In this document: one piece after another, positions 1 through 8,066 of the stretch
Layout: each line of letters begins with the position of its first letter
Position numbering within the stretch: position 1 is the first letter of the stretch
Assembly: GCA_900545605.1 (NCBI GenBank)
Contig: UQZL01000037.1
Span: 1 to 18,579 of the forward strand
Direction of reading: 5' to 3'
Length of the DNA: 18,579 bases
Origin: an uncultured Collinsella sp.
GTDB taxonomy: Bacteria > Actinomycetota > Coriobacteriia > Coriobacteriales > Coriobacteriaceae
The notes under the pieces: model-generated
The model's input: only the letters and a program-made list of their open reading frames with translations
Told to the model about the DNA's origin: nothing
Database searches by the model: none
Translations under genes and position numbers: made by a program

Positions 1-1
1 T

Positions 2-39
2 CGCACGGAGAGCACATTAAGTGCTCTCCGGCTCGTGCG
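2..39. repeat. Strong imperfect hairpin at the left edge
   Basis: Nine-base perfect arms at 7-15 and 21-29 enclose a five-base loop (attaa). An outer five-base stem (2-6 with 35-39) closes the structure, leaving a five-base bulge at 30-34. No T-run follows on either strand, so this is not a standard intrinsic terminator. It could be the 5' part of the structured leader of the downstream methyltransferase gene, or the end of something that lies outside the window. Confidence 0.55.
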
Positions 40-197
40 GAACTCGCGATCGACCTTATATATTTGCCCTCCCCGGGGCTCCCGCACAACGGGACCTCAG
101 TTGAGTTCTATCCCGTATGGCAGTCGCTTCGCTCCTGCCCGCCTTGGTTGTGAGGGCGGTTTGGCGTTGGATCGGTTCTTTCTGATATATGCTGGTT

Positions 198-229
198 GCG
201 GCTCTTCTTTTGGGAGGAGTCGCTTTTTT
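198..229 (+). terminator. Intrinsic terminator inside the methyltransferase leader (probable attenuator)
   Basis: Bases 198-208 pair with 213-223, giving an 11-bp stem with three G-U pairs and a four-base loop. Six T residues follow at 224-229. The ribosome binding site of the next gene begins at about 235 and its start codon is at 249. There is no room for a separate promoter between the T-run and the gene, so the gene should be expressed only when this terminator is read through. That is the usual design of a riboswitch or attenuator. The aptamer class was not recognised. Confidence 0.6.
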
Positions 230-248
230 GTTGCTAGGAGGTTGGCCC

Positions 249-1136
249 GTGGCTGATGATTTGGTTCGTTCTGAGCTGCTTTCCGTGGATTGGAATGATG
301 AATGGATGCGCCTGCAGGCTACTCGGCATCGGGCTGATGACTCTTTTGAGTGGGACAAAAGAGCCCGGCATTTTCGGCCGCTTGAGACTGCTCCGTATGC
401 CCGGGATTTTATGAAGCTGTTGGCGCTCCAGCCTGGTGAGTCGGTGCTTGATATGGGGTGTGGGGCTGGGTCGATTGCTATTCCGCTTGCGCAAGCCGGG
501 CATCCTGTGATTGCGGCTGATTTCTCTCCTGCTATGCTGGGCACCCTTGATGCTGGTATTGAGTATTACGGGCTTGAAGGCCACATTACGCCGCTTGAGC
601 TTGCCTGGGATGATGATTGGGACCTAGTTGGGCCGATCGCGAAAGCGGTTGATGTTGCCTTTGCCAGTCGTTCGGTCACCACGACCAACCTCAAAGGTGC
701 GCTTGCCAAGCTTGATCGTACGGCTCGTCGGCGTTGTGCTGTCACGATGGTCGCCAACTCCAGCCCGCGCTATGACCTGCACCTGATGAACGCCATCGGC
801 GCCTCGGTTACCTGCAGTAATGGCTTTGTGTATGCTTTTAATATCCTCATTCAGATGGGTGCCCTGCCGCAGGTTACGTACTTTGAATCGCCCCGTCGCG
901 ACACCTTCGATAGCCTTGAGGCGGGCGTAGCAGATTTTTCCCGTATGCTCGAGCATGGCAACGAGGATAAGATCGACCGCCTGCGCGACTACATCGCTCA
1001 ACACATGATTGAGAATCCCCGTGCCGGCGAGCCGGGCTCCAAGGGCGTGCCGCAGGGACGCTACATGCTCGACCACGTCCGCAAGGTCCGTTGGGCGTTT
1101 ATTGCATGGGAGCCGGTCTCTGCGCCCAGCTCATAG
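249..1136 (+). CDS. Class I SAM-dependent methyltransferase
   Basis: Predicted soluble 295-residue methyltransferase that would transfer a methyl group from S-adenosylmethionine to an unknown substrate. The Rossmann-fold motif I is clear at residues 66-75 (VLDMGCGAGS), and the acidic residue that normally ends strand 2 is Asp91 in AADFS. The C-terminal half is not diagnostic of a substrate. The GTG start at 249 is chosen because CTAGGAGG lies seven bases upstream. The longer reading frame from an ATG at 189 would translate through the leader terminator and adds a hydrophobic stretch that looks like an artefact. The gene stands alone, with yhbY following 158 bases later. Control by premature termination is inferred from the leader. 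Family assignment is firm, function is not. Confidence 0.85.
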   Translation: MADDLVRSELLSVDWNDEWMRLQATRHRADDSFEWDKRARHFRPLETAPYARDFMKLLALQPGESVLDMGCGAGSIAIPLAQAGHPVIAADFSPAMLGTLDAGIEYYGLEGHITPLELAWDDDWDLVGPIAKAVDVAFASRSVTTTNLKGALAKLDRTARRRCAVTMVANSSPRYDLHLMNAIGASVTCSNGFVYAFNILIQMGALPQVTYFESPRRDTFDSLEAGVADFSRMLEHGNEDKIDRLRDYIAQHMIENPRAGEPGSKGVPQGRYMLDHVRKVRWAFIAWEPVSAPSS

Positions 1137-1253
1137 CCTGTTCGCAGCCCGCACTGCCCACTCACTCGGCATCCGCATTCTTTTTGAACTGGGCAAACGC
1201 GCTCCACACCGCACCGTTCCTGCGCTATCGTGGGACAGCTCACGTAAATTAAG

Positions 1254-1268
1254 GCCCCGTCGCGGGGC
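1254..1268. other. Small perfect hairpin upstream of yhbY
   Basis: GCCCCG and CGGGGC form a six-base perfect stem with a TCG loop, about 25 bases before the yhbY start codon. There is no T-run. It may be a weak transcription stop after the methyltransferase gene or part of the yhbY 5' leader; the sequence does not decide between these. Confidence 0.35.
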
Positions 1269-1294
1269 GCCCCATACATAGAAAGCGAGAACCC

Positions 1295-1594
1295 ATGGCA
1301 CTGACAGGAGCACAGGTCAAGCAGCTTCGCAGCATGGCCCATCACCTCAACCCCGCCATCATCATCGGTAAGTCCGATGTCAACGAGGGCACCGTCGAGC
1401 AGACGGTCGCCTATCTGGAGAAGCACGAGCTCGTTAAGTGCTCCGTGCTCGATGGCTCCAGCCTTTCCGCCCGCGAGGCCGCCGAGGAGCTCGCCGAGCG
1501 TTGCCACGCCGAGGTCGTCCAGGTCATCGGCCGCAAGTTCTCACTGTATCGCGAGTCCTCGCGCAAGGACATCGAGAAGATCAAGCTCGTCTAA
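1295..1594 (+). CDS. yhbY: YhbY family ribosome assembly RNA-binding protein
   Basis: A 99-residue single-domain CRM (CRS1-YhbY) protein of normal family length. The N-terminal segment LTGAQVKQLRSMAHHLNP, the glycine loop IIIGKSDVNEG (about residues 22-32), and the helix EKHELVKCSVLD are hallmarks of the family. In E. coli, YhbY associates with pre-50S particles, so a role in large-subunit assembly is the family expectation. The ATG at 1295 follows a weak purine-rich site (GAAAGCGAGA). The gene is convergent with the large regulator gene and is closed by a strong terminator at 1633-1665. In many actinobacteria and firmicutes yhbY lies near nadD and obg; those genes are not seen here. Confidence 0.92.
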   Translation: MALTGAQVKQLRSMAHHLNPAIIIGKSDVNEGTVEQTVAYLEKHELVKCSVLDGSSLSAREAAEELAERCHAEVVQVIGRKFSLYRESSRKDIEKIKLV

Positions 1595-1632
1595 GAGCCA
1601 ATGATCCGGCGATCCAACACATAGCAAGCTTA

Positions 1633-1665
1633 CGGGTGCCCAAGTACTTCGGGCGCCCGTTTTTT
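1633..1665 (+). terminator. Intrinsic terminator after yhbY
   Basis: A nine-base stem (1633-1641 with 1651-1659, one G-U pair) has the loop aagtacttc and is followed by a run of six T. The complementary strand has no T-run after the hairpin, so it acts mainly on yhbY transcripts. It touches the stop codon of the convergent regulator gene. Confidence 0.85.
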
Positions 1666-4663
1666 ATCGCTCGACCAGCACGCGATTGAGCCGCCCCTCC
1701 ACCAAGCGCTCGTATAGACGCCGCGTCTCGGGCTCGGGCACGCCATTGACCTGCTCCCTCAGGTGGTGCATATGCCCGCTGTACAGCTCGACGATATCGC
1801 GCCGCCGCCCCGCCGCACTGTAGACGCGCATGGCGCAGCGCACCATATCCTCACGCGCCGTTTCCTGTCGAAGCCCCGACTCCGCCAGCCAAATCGCCGA
1901 CTGCAGATCGTTTTCTTCTAGAGCGGCATTTGCTCCCTTAATCATGCAATCGATGTACTTTGACTGCATAATGCGCCGCATGCGCAAAAAGTAGGTGGGA
2001 TTACAGCCATTGGGAACATACAGCGGTCCGGCATAAAGCTGCTCAATCTTAAGGCACAGCTCAACTAAATGGGGCCCGCGCGCACCCGTGCGATTTCCCA
2101 AAACCTCGCGGCTTATCTGGTCAAACAGCCGTACATCGGTCTTGACGTAGTCACTGTTGAGCCCAATGCATTCATTTTGGATGAGCACGCACGACTTGCC
2201 ATCCGGCGTCGGTCCCAAAGCCGACCGCAAGCGCGATATCGTCGAGTATAGGTTGTTGCGGGCGCTATTGAACTCGGCATGGGGCCACAACTCCATGGCC
2301 AGTGTCTCGCGGTCGACCAGCGCATCCATGCCCAGCGCAAGCCGCTCGGCAAGTGTCGCCGCCTTCTTGCGGCGCCACATTTTGTCCGTGATGGGAAACC
2401 CGTCGCGCTCGGCGCGAAACGCACCAAACATGCGAATCTCGATATGGTCAATGGTATCAACGGCTTCAACCTCGCCGGCCTGGAACAGGCGCTCACCCTC
2501 CCCTTCCAGATCGTCACGCAACGAATACCGCGATAGCTCGCGCACCGGGAGTTTCTTGCGAATTCTGGCCGCCGGCTCGCCCAGACAATGCATGGCAAGG
2601 CGCGCAAAGAGCCGATACGATGGCTCTAGAATCCCCGCACGATTCATGGACATCCAGGCCGCAAGATCGCTGTCTCGGCCCGCACAGGCCAAATGCAGCG
2701 CCACCATCCAGGCTTCTGCGCCACCAACCTGCGTCTGGCTTATATCGAGCAACTCCGCTTCCTCGCGCACCGAAACCATCGAGGTGTTACGCAGATACGC
2801 CGCACGCTCCAGCAGCAACGCATTGTCGCGCATGTATGCAATTGGCTCCTCAGCCAGTTTGAGCACCTGGACCGCGCGGAACTTCGCATTGACCGGCCGA
2901 CCTTCTGCCAGCGATTGCCAGCCTTCTAGCAGCAGGCCAAACAGCTGAATCTGGTTGTCGCGCATGCGTACGGCAAAGCGATCGAGCTCGTTGAACGCCG
3001 CATCGTCGGTTACCGGCAAGCCGGAAAGGAGCCGCCGTGCCGCCAGCACCATGCGCACCCAGATAGCCGGCGCCTTAAGTCCACGTACATCGAGCGCGTC
3101 CCGTATCAGCGCCATCTCGTCGTCGCGCTCGTCGATCCCCGCAAACGACCCATCGAAGAGCTCCACCAGCATGCTATCGGCCCGTATAAAAGTCCCCGCG
3201 ATATCGAGCTCGCAGTCATAGGCCTTGCGCGTTTTGAGCTGTTGCAGAGCGCCGCCGTCATCTCCCCGCTCAGCCAGCCAGTGCTTGACCCCGATATGTG
3301 CAAAGAGCATGTTGAGCGCCGTGTGTTCCGTCTCGATTTCCGGCACAGCAAGGTTCATGGGAAGCCCAAGCCCGTTATCCCCATAGCAAACTGCCGTAAG
3401 CGCCTGGGCAACCTTCCACGAAACGGGATCTATTTCGCAGGCTGCCTGATCGCCCGCATGCTCGATAAGCGATGCCATACAGCGGGCGAGCTTTGTGTTG
3501 GACACGCTGACCGCCGCCAAATAGACGCCGAGCGCCTCGGCAGGCGTTGGCTCTGGGGCGGGATCATCGGCATCGATCGTGCCCAGCGCCGCCCGGCAGA
3601 CATCGGCACCGTGCCCCGTCAGAGCAAGATCGACCCCATACTGTCCGGCAAGTTCAAGGACCACGCTACGGTCCAAAAAGGCGTCGGCTAGGTCCATCGC
3701 CGCATCACATCGACCTGCCTTGAGCAAAATTCGAGCTGCCCGCGGAACAAGCTCGGGACGGATCTCGGCCACCAACTTACGCAGACGCAGACGTCCGTTA
3801 TCCTCGGCGCCCAGGCACGTAAAGCTCCGGTCGGCCGGATCTAAACCAAAGATCGGGTAATCGCGTACAAGGTAGGACTGGTCGATCATCGACAGCCTCA
3901 CCCCGCAAGCCTCGAGTTCTGCAATATTGCCCTCGCCCATCAAGATCATGAGGCAGGCGACGCAGAACAGCGCATTATTATCGAGCGAGGCAAGATCGAC
4001 AAGTGCCGCACCATACACGTTGACAATCTCGTTTTCGAGCAGACCGGCAACATCGCCCTGGCCGTACAGGCCCGTCTGCAAAGCCGAAACAAGCTCGGGC
4101 ACACCCTGTGTGAGCTGGTAAAAGTCAAGCGATGTGCTAATCGAAAACGCCGATGCCCACGCCGAATACTCATAGGCATGCACCTTGAGCATTTGCGCAT
4201 TGATCTTAACCGAGTCACCCAGCCCATGAATCAGCTGACGATTTGAAGGACGGCAGGAGATAAAGACCCCTACCCCCATAGCGCGCAGGCCGCGAATCCT
4301 GTCAATGAGGTCTTCGGTATCGTGCTGATCGAGATTTGGCACATTATCAATCGCGACAAGGGAATGCGGCTTGTCTTTGAGCTCTTCGGTTACCACCTCG
4401 AGCTGCATAAACACCTCGCGCCCAATGGCTCGATCCGCCTCGATAATCCGCACGGGGCCTCGCGTCGGGTCACTTTTTACCTCTTGGGTGTACTGCAGCA
4501 GCACCGAGGTTTTCCCAAAGCCATCAGGCGCGTAGAGAACCACGATGCCGGCCTTTCGGCCCTTGGCGATAAGCTCATTTAGCAGACGCTCACGTCGCAC
4601 CATATAGCCTCCGCCCAGCGGCATCAGTTCGAGGTCGTCTATACTATCCAAATCGTTTACCAT
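1664..4663 (-). CDS. Large ATPase transcriptional regulator with C-terminal SARP/BTAD domains
   Basis: A 999-residue cytoplasmic regulator. A P-loop ATPase lies near the N-terminus: the Walker A segment APDGFGKTS is at about residues 45-53 and a Walker B-like VAIDN is at about 103-107. A long helical middle part follows, which may be TPR-like. At about 738-835 there is an OmpR/SARP-type winged helix (IEIRMFGAFR, then RRKKAATLAERLAL and SARNNLYSTISRLRSALG), followed by a bacterial transcriptional activator domain at about 840-985. AfsR-type SARPs carry the DNA-binding part at the N-terminus; here the order is reversed, as in MalT-like activators. The start at 4663 is supported by GAGGAG six bases upstream; an ATG 51 bases further upstream has no such site. 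The gene is monocistronic and no target can be named from context. Confidence 0.8.
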   Translation of the reverse strand: MVNDLDSIDDLELMPLGGGYMVRRERLLNELIAKGRKAGIVVLYAPDGFGKTSVLLQYTQEVKSDPTRGPVRIIEADRAIGREVFMQLEVVTEELKDKPHSLVAIDNVPNLDQHDTEDLIDRIRGLRAMGVGVFISCRPSNRQLIHGLGDSVKINAQMLKVHAYEYSAWASAFSISTSLDFYQLTQGVPELVSALQTGLYGQGDVAGLLENEIVNVYGAALVDLASLDNNALFCVACLMILMGEGNIAELEACGVRLSMIDQSYLVRDYPIFGLDPADRSFTCLGAEDNGRLRLRKLVAEIRPELVPRAARILLKAGRCDAAMDLADAFLDRSVVLELAGQYGVDLALTGHGADVCRAALGTIDADDPAPEPTPAEALGVYLAAVSVSNTKLARCMASLIEHAGDQAACEIDPVSWKVAQALTAVCYGDNGLGLPMNLAVPEIETEHTALNMLFAHIGVKHWLAERGDDGGALQQLKTRKAYDCELDIAGTFIRADSMLVELFDGSFAGIDERDDEMALIRDALDVRGLKAPAIWVRMVLAARRLLSGLPVTDDAAFNELDRFAVRMRDNQIQLFGLLLEGWQSLAEGRPVNAKFRAVQVLKLAEEPIAYMRDNALLLERAAYLRNTSMVSVREEAELLDISQTQVGGAEAWMVALHLACAGRDSDLAAWMSMNRAGILEPSYRLFARLAMHCLGEPAARIRKKLPVRELSRYSLRDDLEGEGERLFQAGEVEAVDTIDHIEIRMFGAFRAERDGFPITDKMWRRKKAATLAERLALGMDALVDRETLAMELWPHAEFNSARNNLYSTISRLRSALGPTPDGKSCVLIQNECIGLNSDYVKTDVRLFDQISREVLGNRTGARGPHLVELCLKIEQLYAGPLYVPNGCNPTYFLRMRRIMQSKYIDCMIKGANAALEENDLQSAIWLAESGLRQETAREDMVRCAMRVYSAAGRRRDIVELYSGHMHHLREQVNGVPEPETRRLYERLVEGRLNRVLVER

Positions 4664-5051
4664 ACCTGCTCCTCTACTCGACCGTATGGACACCGTAACC
4701 GCAAGACTATACAAGCCACACCATGAATAGAGCGGTTTTGTGTTTTAGGTTGTCTTTCGGTACGCAAGCGGCAAGTTTTTGTACAGCGAGGGCCGATTGT
4801 TATTAATCCCCCGACTAATCGGTCTTTAAGCAGGTAAATGAGCTTGTCAGCTTGTCCCATCTAAGCGGCAGTGTAACGCAGATGAACAAGGTTCAGCTAT
4901 GTCATTCAACTCGCCTAGCACCCGCTACCGTCTACGACCTTTTAGTGGCATTTTTGCATAGAATCTGGTATGAAATGAATCAAACTGTTGGACATCCGGC
5001 ATTCGTCAAGCTTGCGGCAAGATTTTGGTCAAGCGGGCGGAAAGGGATAGC
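4664..5051. other. Intergenic stretch without a convincing gene
   Basis: This region is AT-richer than its surroundings and lies between the regulator gene and the nagB terminator. It should hold the regulator promoter. The best candidate -10 on the minus strand is TATAGT (4706-4711 on the plus strand), but no good -35 lies 17 bases upstream. An eight-base stem at 4791-4798 and 4817-4824 with an 18-base loop is the only notable fold. A plus-strand reading frame from 4852 runs through the nagB terminator and into nagB antisense, and is not credible as a gene. Confidence 0.5.
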
Positions 5052-5079
5052 AAAAAGGCCCCCGCAAAGCGGAGGCCTT
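5052..5079 (-). terminator. Intrinsic terminator after nagB
   Basis: Read on the minus strand, an 11-base stem (5055-5065 with 5069-5079, one mismatch) is followed by five T. It lies 33 bases after the nagB stop codon. Confidence 0.88.
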
Positions 5080-5111
5080 AGGCAAGGCTATGTCGAGGTG
5101 CAAGATTCGCG

Positions 5112-5840
5112 CTACTCGCAGAGCGAAAGGGCGGCCTCGTCGGCAACGACAACGCAGTTGGTGTGCAGCTGCAGGATCGAAGCCGGGCACTCGGGCGTAA
5201 CCGGGCCATAGCACATGTCATGCACGGCCTGAGCCTTGGCCTCGCCGTTGGCGACGACCAGGATCATGCGGGCATACATGATGGTCTGGGTACCCATGGT
5301 GTAGGCCTGACGGGGAACATCGTCGATGCTGTCGAACAGGCGGCTGTTGGCCTGAATGGTGCTCTCGGTGAGGTCGACGCAGTGCGTGCCCTTGGAGAAG
5401 TGGTCATCGGGCTCGTTGAAACCGATATGGCCGTTGTTGCCAATGCCGAGCAGCTGCAGATCCGGGTAACCGGCGGCGGCGACGATCTTGTCGTACTCAG
5501 AGCAGGCAGCGGCGGCGTCTGGGTTGGAACCGTCGGGCACATGCGTGTTGTTCAGGTCGATGTTGATGTGATCGAAGAAGTTCTCACGCATGAAGTAGTG
5601 ATAGCTCTGGGGATCGTCGTGCGAAAGGCCGCGATACTCGTCCAGGTTGTAGGTGCTGACCTCGGCAAAGTCGACGTCGCCCTTCTTGTACCAAGCAGCG
5701 AGCTGCTTGTAGGCACCGATCGGGGTGGAGCCGGTGGCAAGGCCCAGCACACAGTCGGGCTTGAGGATAACCTGCGCCGAGATAATATTGGCGGCCTTGC
5801 GGCTCATATCCTCGTAGTCTTTAGCTTTAATGATCTTCAT
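5112..5840 (-). CDS. nagB: Glucosamine-6-phosphate deaminase
   Basis: A 242-residue cytosolic enzyme that converts glucosamine 6-phosphate to fructose 6-phosphate and ammonia, sending amino sugars into glycolysis. The substrate-phosphate loop GLATGSTPIGAY is at residues 33-44, the catalytic Asp67 in YNLDEYRG, and the active-site block LGIGNNGHIGFNEP at 131-144 with His138 and Glu143. Asn136 stands where E. coli NagB has Asp141, as in Gram-positive homologues from memory. It is slightly shorter than the 266-residue E. coli enzyme, which has an allosteric C-terminal extension. The ATG at 5840 is preceded by AAAGGA. A frame extended to 6191 has no homology-like sequence and is rejected. The neighbouring IIA gene and glmM suggest a shared amino-sugar theme. 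Confidence 0.95.
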   Translation of the reverse strand: MKIIKAKDYEDMSRKAANIISAQVILKPDCVLGLATGSTPIGAYKQLAAWYKKGDVDFAEVSTYNLDEYRGLSHDDPQSYHYFMRENFFDHINIDLNNTHVPDGSNPDAAAACSEYDKIVAAAGYPDLQLLGIGNNGHIGFNEPDDHFSKGTHCVDLTESTIQANSRLFDSIDDVPRQAYTMGTQTIMYARMILVVANGEAKAQAVHDMCYGPVTPECPASILQLHTNCVVVADEAALSLCE

Positions 5841-5905
5841 TACGCGTCCTTTCTCGTACAAGAGAGGCAAGGCTCCCTTACAAGCACTTGCCCGCGGCCC
5901 GCGTC

Positions 5906-5928
5906 GGCCGCAACCAACGTGTGCGGCC
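5906..5928. other. Hairpin in the nagB 5' region
   Basis: GGCCGCA (5906-5912) and TGCGGCC (5922-5928) form a seven-base perfect stem with a nine-base loop, about 70 bases upstream of the nagB start. It may be part of the nagB leader or an operator. Nothing ties it to a known regulator. Confidence 0.35.
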
Positions 5929-6038
5929 ACCAGGGCGAGGTCGCGTAATGTATGTGTCTCGTGTCTAGCCGCGTCGAGGCCCCTGCCCGTCCACGGTGAC
6001 CCAAAGCTGTTTAGCTTCGGACAAATCCCATCTTGCCA

Positions 6039-6070
6039 CGGAGGGCGTCCTCTTTCAAGGGCGCCCTCCG
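6039..6070 (-). terminator. Strong hairpin after the PTS IIA gene (possible terminator without T-run)
   Basis: A nine-base perfect stem (6039-6047 with 6062-6070) extends to 13 pairs with one wobble and a six-base loop. It lies about 40 bases after the stop codon of the IIA gene. No T-run follows on either strand, so it may be a Rho-assisted stop, an mRNA-stabilising 3' end, or a divider between this gene and nagB. Confidence 0.45.
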
Positions 6071-6111
6071 TAAACGTGTTTGAATTGTAGGCTAATGGCC
6101 ACGTGCACTTG

Positions 6112-6609
6112 CTAGCGCTCGCGAGCAACGATGAGCTGGTCCATCTCTTCGACATGCACGCCAACGGAGCCCTTGATACTCGAGAACTCAACGGAGTTGC
6201 ACACCAAGATGGGAACCGTCACATCGTAACCCTCGGCGGCAATTGCCTCGCGATCGAACTCAATGAGCACATCGCCCTTATGGACGATGTCACCCACTTG
6301 CGCATGTACGGTAAAGTGTTTGCCCTCGAGCTGAACAGTGTCCAAACCAACGTGGATGAGCACGTCCAAGCCATCGACCGTGTTAAGCGCTACGGCGTGT
6401 CCCGTGGGAAAAATGGCCTCGACCTTGGCATCAGCCGGTGCAATCACACGCGTCCCGGTGGGCTGAATCGCCACGCCCTGGCCCAAAAGGCCGGTGGCAA
6501 ACGTCTGGTCATTTACCTCGGAAAGCGGAATAACGTCGCCCGAGATGGGAGCATCCAGCGTAAGGACTCGACCACGCATACCAAAAGACCTTAGGACTTT
6601 AGTGAACAT
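6112..6609 (-). CDS. PTS glucose-type IIA component (EIIA-Glc-like)
   Basis: A 165-residue cytosolic phosphocarrier of the phosphoenolpyruvate:sugar phosphotransferase system. It would accept phosphate from HPr and pass it to a membrane IIB/IIC permease; in enterobacteria its relative Crr also regulates uptake. Residues 17-45 (TLDAPISGDVIPLSEV and onward) and the two histidines, His71 in FPTGHAVAL and His86 in LIHVGLDTV, match the EIIA-Glc fold; His86 is the expected phosphorylated residue. No IIB or IIC domain is attached, so it is a stand-alone IIA. The start at 6609 is chosen because AGGGGGAG lies just upstream. On the minus strand TTGCCA (6662-6667) and GTTATT (6639-6644), 17 bases apart, form a weak promoter candidate. 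Confidence 0.92.
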   Translation of the reverse strand: MFTKVLRSFGMRGRVLTLDAPISGDVIPLSEVNDQTFATGLLGQGVAIQPTGTRVIAPADAKVEAIFPTGHAVALNTVDGLDVLIHVGLDTVQLEGKHFTVHAQVGDIVHKGDVLIEFDREAIAAEGYDVTVPILVCNSVEFSSIKGSVGVHVEEMDQLIVARER

Positions 6610-6680
6610 GCTCCCCCTCGGACATACCAATCAATCAAAATAACCTTAACAGTTTACCACTTGGCAACGGTTTTTGACCA

Positions 6681-8018
6681 TTAGGGAAGTTCGCGCTTGA
6701 CAACCTCGACGATGTCGTCGACAACGCGCTGGGTTAGCTCGTGCGTCTCGGCCTCGGCCATCACGCGGACCAGCGGCTCGGTACCGCTCGGACGCACCAG
6801 AATGCGGCCGCGGCCGTCAAGCTCCTTCTCGGCAGCAGCAACGGCATCCCAGATGGGCTGGCAATCGTCCAGACCAGCCTTGTTGTCGGAATGCACGTTG
6901 ACGAGTACCTGCGGGTACTTCTTCATGATGCCGGCAAGATCGATGAGGGTGCGGCCGGTGCGCTTGAGCACGGCCAGAAGCTGCAGGGCCGTCACCAAGC
7001 CGTCGCCGGTGGTGTTGTGCTCCAGGAAGATGATGTGGCCGGACTGTTCGCCGCCGATGACGGCGCCGTCCGCGAGCATGCGCTCCAGAACGTAGCGGTC
7101 GCCCACGGCGGTCTGAACCATCTCGAAGCCCTGCTCCTTCATAGCGATGGAGAAGCCCAGGTTGCACATGACGGTCGAGACGATCTCGGAGTTGGCGAGC
7201 TTGCCGCGAGCGGCGAGGTCAGAACCGCAGATAGCCAGGATATAGTCACCGTCGATCTCATTGCCCTCGCTGTCCACGAACAGTACGCGGTCGGCGTCGC
7301 CGTCGTGGGCCAGACCGATGTCAGCATGGGTGCGCAGCACGAGCTCGCGCAGGGGCTCAAGGTGAGTGGAGCCGCACTCGACGTTAATGTCGGTGCCGCA
7401 GTAATCAGTGTTGATGGCATGGACCGTGGCACCCAGGCGCTGCAGCGCGGCGGGCGTAGTCTGGCAGGAAGCACCGTGACCGCAGTCGACGGCAACGACC
7501 AGGCCGTCGAGCCTCAGGCCATCAAGCGTATCGATGGCGTGGTCGACGTATGCCTTGCGGGCGTCCTTCATCTTGATGATGTGGCCCACGCCGGCGCCAG
7601 TCGGCAGCGTGTCGGCAGCCATGGCTTCCTCGGACATGACCCAGGCGCTGATCTCTTCCTCGACAGCATCGGGAAGCTTCATACCCTTGCGGCTAAAGAA
7701 CTTGATGCCGTTGAACTCCGGCGGATTATGCGAAGCAGAGATGACGATGCCGCCGTCGAGCTCGTTTTGAACAGTGAGCAGTGCCACGGCAGGCGTGGGG
7801 ATGACGCCGCAGCAATGCGGGCGGCCGCCCTCGGCCATAATGCCGGCGGTCAGAGCGCTCTCGAGCATGGTGCCCGAAAGACGCGTGTCGCGGCCGATGC
7901 AGATATCCGGACCAAGAAACTTGGTCGCCGCGCGGCCCAGGCGAAACGCGAGGTCGCACGAGAGGCCGGCATTGGCGACGCCACGAACGCCGTCGGTACC
8001 GAAGATGTTCTGGGGCAT
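6681..8018 (-). CDS. glmM: Phosphoglucosamine mutase
   Basis: A 445-residue cytosolic enzyme of normal length that interconverts glucosamine 6-phosphate and glucosamine 1-phosphate on the way to UDP-GlcNAc and peptidoglycan. Seen in order: FGTDGVRG at the N-terminus; the phosphoserine loop ISASHNPPEFNG with catalytic Ser96; the magnesium loop DGDADR at 239-244; the sugar-binding loop GGEQSGH at 322-328; and the phosphate-binding RPSGTEP at 409-415. The start at 8018 has AAGGAG upstream. The rplM-rpsI terminator lies just before it, so glmM probably has its own promoter in the roughly 50-base gap, although I could not pick one with confidence. It competes with NagB for the same substrate. Confidence 0.96.
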   Translation of the reverse strand: MPQNIFGTDGVRGVANAGLSCDLAFRLGRAATKFLGPDICIGRDTRLSGTMLESALTAGIMAEGGRPHCCGVIPTPAVALLTVQNELDGGIVISASHNPPEFNGIKFFSRKGMKLPDAVEEEISAWVMSEEAMAADTLPTGAGVGHIIKMKDARKAYVDHAIDTLDGLRLDGLVVAVDCGHGASCQTTPAALQRLGATVHAINTDYCGTDINVECGSTHLEPLRELVLRTHADIGLAHDGDADRVLFVDSEGNEIDGDYILAICGSDLAARGKLANSEIVSTVMCNLGFSIAMKEQGFEMVQTAVGDRYVLERMLADGAVIGGEQSGHIIFLEHNTTGDGLVTALQLLAVLKRTGRTLIDLAGIMKKYPQVLVNVHSDNKAGLDDCQPIWDAVAAAEKELDGRGRILVRPSGTEPLVRVMAEAETHELTQRVVDDIVEVVKRELP

Positions 8019-8066
8019 AGGATCGCTCCTTCCCTAGCAGGCGATATGCAACCGCCCGCCCTAGTC

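Noticed and set aside
4852..5211. Small plus-strand gene upstream of nagB
   Set aside because: It crosses the nagB terminator and the nagB 3' end and has no convincing ribosome binding site.
5163..5948. Plus-strand 261-codon open frame antisense to nagB
   Set aside because: Shadow frame over a well-supported enzyme gene, without a credible start.
5841..6191. N-terminal extension of NagB
   Set aside because: The extra 117 residues lack family similarity, whereas the ATG at 5840 has a good ribosome binding site and matches the family N-terminus.
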